Assembly: GCF_000686605.1 (NCBI RefSeq)
Contig: NZ_JMLC01000002.1
Location: 1-64,000, forward strand
Source of the DNA: Streptococcus sobrinus DSM 20742 = ATCC 33478
GTDB taxonomy: Bacteria > Bacillota > Bacilli > Lactobacillales > Streptococcaceae
Direction of reading: 5' to 3'
DNA length: 64,000 nucleotides
Positions 60,514 to 64,000 of the stretch are shown one piece after another. The notes beneath the pieces are model-generated. The model was given only the letters and a program-made list of their open reading frames with translations, searched no databases and was not told where the DNA came from. The translations under genes were made by a program, and so were the position numbers. The first letter of the stretch is position 1, and each line of letters starts with the position of its first letter.

Positions 60514-61919
60514 TTAGTTTTTCATGTCCTCTTGGCCTTCCAGGGTGCAGAGGCGGTAGAGGGCCTCGGCGTAGATGGTGGTTGCCTGCCAAAGTTCCTC
60601 CAGCTTAATCTTTTCATTGGGTTGGTGGAGGGTGTGGACTGACCAAGGAAAGGCTGGGCCAAAGGAAACGCCGTTTTTTAGGAGACGGCCATAGGTTGAA
60701 CCGCCGATGGCTAAGGCAGGGCTGCTATCACCTGTCGCCTCTTGATAGACCTCCAGGAGGGTCTGTGTTCTAGGGTCGCTAAGGTCGGTATTGCTAGGAA
60801 GGAGGTGGCTGATTTCCTCTAGGACAAAGCCTGCCCCGTCAGCGATTTTATCTAATTGTTCCCCTAGAGTAGAATATTCTAACATTTGAGGATAGCGGAG
60901 ATTGATGCCAATTTTAGCCTGTCCATTTCAAAGGAAAAGATGGCAGGATTGACGGTCACCTTGCCCAGCTCATGCTCCTCATAAGCAAGGCCAAGTTTCT
61001 GACCGAAGGAATCGGCGAAGAAGTAGTCATCCAAAAGGGCAAGGTAGTCTTGGGCAGCAGGGTCAAGGTCAAGAGTCCTCAAGAAGTGAGCTAGGTAGAT
61101 GGCGGCATTAATTCCTTTGTCAGGTCCAGCTCCGTGAGCCGCCTGACCCTTGAGACTGAGAATTTGTTCCTGCCCTTGAACCTGATAGTTCCCGTGGAGG
61201 TCGTTCTTTTTGAGATAGACCTGGAAGTCCGCCTCAAGGTTGGCTTGGCCTGACAAACGAGCTTGAGCCTTGTCGGGAACAACATTATAGGCCTGACCGG
61301 ACTTAAAAACTAGGTTAGAAGGGCTGGAATAGGTCTTGGTCAAATCTAGGGAGACAATGCCTTTTTCTGCATAAATCAAAGGGAAGATGGCATCAGGGAC
61401 GAAACCAAAGTCAGGCATGGTTTCCTTGGCGAAGTAGGCCTTTACCCCCTCCCAATTATTTTCTTCATCAGTTCCATAGATGAGACGAACCTTCAGGTTA
61501 AGCGTATAGCCAGCATCTAGCACCATTTTTAAGGCGTAGTAGGCAGCTAGGCAGGGGCCCTTATCGTCGGACACACCTCGACCGTAAAGCCAGCCCTCTT
61601 TCTGCTTCAACTCGAAAGGAGGTGTCTGCCATTCTTCGTCTTGAGCAGGAACCACATCTAGGTGGGAGAGAATTCCAAAGATTTCCTGTCCTTGGCCGAT
61701 TTCCAAATGACCGGCAACATTGTCAATGGTCTTGGCTCGAAAACCATCTCGCTCTCCCAGAGCAAGCATATAGTCTAGGGCCTCCTTGACTGCTGGCCCA
61801 AAGGGAGCCTCCTCGCTAGCCTGGGCCACATCCTTGACCGATGGAATGGCGATTAAGCCCGCCAAGTCCCGTAAAAAATCTTCCTTATAGTCCTTTAATA
61901 GGCACTTCCAATCTGGCAT
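60514..61919 (-). pseudogene. pepV: Dipeptidase PepV, frameshifted
   Basis: PepV is an M20-family dipeptidase that removes N-terminal residues from dipeptides. From ATG 61919 (MPDWKCLLKDYKEDFLRDLA) the frame carries SHLDVVPAQDEEW, LYGRGVSDDKGP, GTDEENNWEGVKAYF and SLKGQAAHGAGPDKG. It leaves frame after SFEMDRLK at about 60918-60922. The expected continuation KIGINLRYPQMLEYSTLGEQ is in the next frame and runs to the stop at 60514 through IGGSTYGRLLKNGVSFGP and HQPNEKIKLEEL. Adding one base gives 468 residues, the normal length. A real single-base deletion or a sequencing error are equally compatible. Confidence 0.85.
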
Positions 61920-61973
61920 GGCATCCTCCTTATTTTTACCTTGGTCGGTCAAAGTTTGGCTAGAAGCACTTTT

Positions 61974-62433
61974 ATACTCTTTGAAATTCAAAATTAGCAA
62001 TTTACTATCTCAATACGACTGCATCTGGAAAATGAACATAAATCATTAACTAATGAAGTCATTCTAAAAGCGATACTTTCGCCAAAGTGGTATTCTTAGC
62101 AACAACAGATGTTGCTAAGAACGGAAATTTTGAGAGAGATTTAGTCCGGTGGACTAAATCTGCCTGAGCCTAAAAATTAGAGAGCGAAGGGCTCAAAATT
62201 TATCACGGGGCAAAGATATCAGCTACTAAAGTAGCAAATATCTAACGCCAATCTCTACGGAAATTGACTAGCCCCCTGATTAACTCGGTTAGGCCAGTAA
62301 AATCGACTGGCCTAACCAAGTGTCGCAATGAAACTACGTGAGTTCCAAGAAATCATCCACTGGATAATTTCTTCTTGCGTCCGCACTTTTTAAGAAAGTA
62401 TCAAAGATGCTAACTGTGATTTTAATAGAGTAT
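61974..62433. repeat. Family B structured repeat, copy 2, inverted orientation
   Basis: This copy is the reverse complement of the 14.13-14.91 kb element with an internal deletion of the AGGTCTGGGAGACC/family A part. Outer ends: ATACTCTTTGAAATTC (61974 on) and, on the complement, ATACTCTATTAAAATC (62433 back). Inner ends: GATACTTTC (about 62070) and GAAAGTATC (about 62394). Hairpins conserved with copy 1: TTAGTCC/GGACTAA, GCTACTAAAGTAGC and GGTTAGGCC/GGCCTAACC. No gene is present. Confidence 0.75.
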
Positions 62434-62634
62434 TTGTTTGGCAATCCAGCCTATTTAACCAAGACCGACCTAATAATTTTTATTTATAATCTTACACCAA
62501 AAGAGCTGGAAATCGAGCCTTGGAGACCATAAGAATTTTTTATAGCCAACCATAAAAAATAGTGATTTTCCAAGTCTGCTGGATTGCGGTAAGATAGGAG
62601 AAATCAATGATTTAGGAAGTTGGTAGTAAGTAGG

Positions 62635-63483
62635 ATGACAAATAAGAAGAAGTGGACGATTGCAATATCGGTGCTGGTTGTTCTGGCCTTGGCTCTGGGC
62701 TTGGTCTTCTTTAATGGATCTAAGCACAAACAAGGCACTAAGCAAACAGTGGTGACTGTAGCAACCTCTGGTAGTCCTAAGCCCTTCACCTATGTGGATG
62801 GCAGGGATCAGCTGACGGGACAAAATATTGAGCTGCTCAAGGCAGTCTTCAAAAAATTGCCCCAGTATAAGTTGAAGCTGGAAAAGACAGAATTCGATTC
62901 GATTTTCTCGGGTCTCAATTCTGGCCGTTATCAAATGGGGGTCAATAATATTGCCAAAAACCCTGAGCGGCAGAAGAACTATCTCTTTTCAGACCCGATG
63001 TTCAAGAATTCCTATGTGGTCATCTACAAGTCTGACAATAAGGAGGCCAAGCAGGCCGATTCTTGGGATGACCTAGCAGGCCATTCAACGGTAGGCTCTA
63101 CTGGTGTCAATACTTCAACGGCCATTGAAAAATTTAACAAGAAGCATCCTGACAAGAAGATTGACCTCAATTATAGTGAGGAAGATTTGACCACCCAATT
63201 GCAGGGAGTTGAGTCTGGCAAGTACGACTTCCTGCTCATGGACAAGCCTATGTTTGAGTATTATCAAAAAGAATTGGGCCTTAAGCTGACTGGTAAGCCG
63301 GTTTCAGGTGATTTAGAAAAGGAATTATTGTCTGAACCTTACAGCTATTTCGTCTTTTCTAAGGACCAAAAGCAATTGCAAAAGGATGTCAATAAGGCTC
63401 TCAAGGAAGTCACTGGGGACGGGACTTCCAAGAAGATTAACGAGAAATACTTCGGTGAAGATTATTCACCGTCCTACAAGTAG
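62635..63483 (+). CDS. Amino acid ABC transporter substrate-binding protein, membrane-anchored
   Basis: The start is ATG 62635 (MTNKKKWTIAISVLVVLALA). The 282-residue protein has a basic N-terminus and a single hydrophobic segment without a lipobox Cys, so it is anchored by an uncleaved helix or secreted. The solute-binding domain shows VATSGSPKPFTYVDGRDQLT, YQMGVNNIAKNPERQKNYLF, GSTGVNTSTAIEKFNKKHPD and KYDFLLMDKPMFEYYQ. It is related to the protein at 59326. A GNAT gene follows 11 bases later, and another gene begins at the window edge. Confidence 0.87.
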   Translation: MTNKKKWTIAISVLVVLALALGLVFFNGSKHKQGTKQTVVTVATSGSPKPFTYVDGRDQLTGQNIELLKAVFKKLPQYKLKLEKTEFDSIFSGLNSGRYQMGVNNIAKNPERQKNYLFSDPMFKNSYVVIYKSDNKEAKQADSWDDLAGHSTVGSTGVNTSTAIEKFNKKHPDKKIDLNYSEEDLTTQLQGVESGKYDFLLMDKPMFEYYQKELGLKLTGKPVSGDLEKELLSEPYSYFVFSKDQKQLQKDVNKALKEVTGDGTSKKINEKYFGEDYSPSYK

Positions 63484-63494
63484 GAGGACCTGCC

Positions 63495-63980
63495 ATGTCT
63501 TTTGATTTTGAGGTTGAAACCGACCCAAACAAGGTTGATTATGACCAGGTGACGGCTGTCTTGCAAGGGGCTGGTCTCAGCAAGTCTGGCAGCAGCCAGG
63601 AGCATGAGAAGGCCTTTAAAAACAGCGATATTACTATCTTTGTCAAAGACGGCTCTCAGGTGGTCGGCGTGGGGCGAGCTCTGACGGATTTCGTTTCCCA
63701 AGGGGCCATCTATAATGTCGCTGTTGACCCTGACTATCAGGGCCGAGGTGTCGGAAATGCCATTGTCACCGGGCTTCTAGACCGGCTCAAAGGTATCAAT
63801 GTCATTCTTTATACCCATCCCCAGACCCTCAAACTCTATGAGAAATATGGTTTTCGTCGCAATAAGACGGCCTTTGCTCATTTTGAACACGGCAGTCCAG
63901 AGGGCAAGCAATGGATGGAAGACGAAGGTTTCTTCTTACCAGAAGGCTACCGCTTTGAAAGTGAAATCGGGAGGTACTAG
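63495..63980 (+). CDS. GNAT-family N-acetyltransferase
   Basis: The 161-residue protein carries the GNAT core: FVKDGSQVVGVGRALTDF, AIYNVAVDPDYQGRGVGNAI (the acetyl-CoA pyrophosphate loop QGRGVG) and YTHPQTLKLYEKYGFRRNK. It starts at ATG 63495 nine bases after AGGAGG, within an operon-like string with the upstream binding protein and the next gene. The substrate is unknown. Confidence 0.88.
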   Translation: MSFDFEVETDPNKVDYDQVTAVLQGAGLSKSGSSQEHEKAFKNSDITIFVKDGSQVVGVGRALTDFVSQGAIYNVAVDPDYQGRGVGNAIVTGLLDRLKGINVILYTHPQTLKLYEKYGFRRNKTAFAHFEHGSPEGKQWMEDEGFFLPEGYRFESEIGRY

Positions 63981-63981
63981 G

Positions 63982-64000
63982 ATGAAGTTTTTGAAGAAAA
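63982..64000 (+). CDS. Start of a further gene cut by window end
   Basis: ATG 63982 follows GGGAGG at a suitable distance and opens MKFLKK. The basic start followed by the window edge could be another signal peptide, but no family can be assigned. Confidence 0.5.

Noticed and set aside
1..64000. CRISPR arrays, tRNA or rRNA genes, replication origins, prophage genes
   Set aside because: No regularly spaced direct repeats, no tRNA or rRNA consensus stretches, no DnaA-box cluster and no phage structural or integrase genes were seen.

Overview
The window is chromosomal DNA from a low-to-mid GC Firmicute, almost certainly a Streptococcus. The evidence is the streptococcal-type gene clusters: rimM-trmD, fruR-fruK-fruA, prs-cysteine desulfurase-DUF1831-rex, CYTH/relQ-nadK-pseudouridine synthase-pta, thyA-folA-clpX-ysxC, and rplJ-rplL behind an L10 leader. 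Mevalonate-pathway HMG-CoA synthase, MprF, PepV and polar amino acid binding proteins fit this too. The species cannot be fixed from sequence reading alone.

Layout. 1-1.2 kb: an IS3-family element cut by the window edge, inserted into the 3' end of a DUF3290 gene that also carries a homopolymer frameshift. 1.3-3.6 kb: rimM, trmD and a ferredoxin-NADP reductase type flavoprotein. 4.1-9.7 kb: a GNAT enzyme, the fructose operon (fruR with a probable ATT start) and radC. 9.8-14 kb (minus strand): a class I amidotransferase hydrolase, rex, DUF1831, cysteine desulfurase and prs. 14.9-31.3 kb: housekeeping genes for (p)ppGpp, NAD(P), acetyl phosphate, folate/dTMP, ClpX and YsxC, then an S-methylmethionine-type permease plus homocysteine methyltransferase pair. 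31.4-32.6 kb: L10 leader and rplJ-rplL, followed by a decayed IS3 end and an AT-rich acquired block (AbrB-type regulator, membrane-anchored alpha/beta hydrolase, methyltransferase scrap).

35.7-50.0 kb is a surface polysaccharide locus: initiating sugar transferase, Wzx flippase, DUF4422 transferase, UDP-galactopyranose mutase (glf), Core-2/I-branching type transferase, two acyltransferases, Wzy polymerase, GT2 and GT4 transferases, a Stealth-type sugar-phosphate transferase and two paralogous galactofuranosyltransferase-like proteins. The gene set predicts a galactofuranose-containing, possibly phosphodiester-linked and O-acylated polymer. The Wzg/Wzd/Wze chain-length genes are not present here.

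50.0-53.4 kb is a small AT-rich conflict island. It starts after the last acyltransferase and runs past a diverged second copy of that gene's 3' end. It contains a GNAT toxin-like gene with a visibly broken antitoxin, a Gly/Ala-rich double-glycine-type bacteriocin precursor with a tiny membrane immunity-like gene, and an Abi_2 (AbiD/AbiF) HEPN protein. The Abi gene is preceded by its own promoter and a compact structured RNA ending in a terminator. The Abi/RNA pair is the best candidate for an RNA-regulated phage defence or toxin-antitoxin unit.

53.5-64 kb: small genes including an ASCH protein, an alpha/beta hydrolase coupled to mprF, a second class I amidotransferase hydrolase, two amino acid binding proteins, a frameshifted pepV and a GNAT enzyme. 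Several gene-free stretches hold recurring structured repeats: family A at about 3.7-4.1 and 58.1-58.5 kb, and family B at about 14.1-14.9, 62.0-62.4 and (core only) 38.9-39.0 kb. These are modular, hairpin-rich and, in one hairpin, show compensatory base changes between copies.
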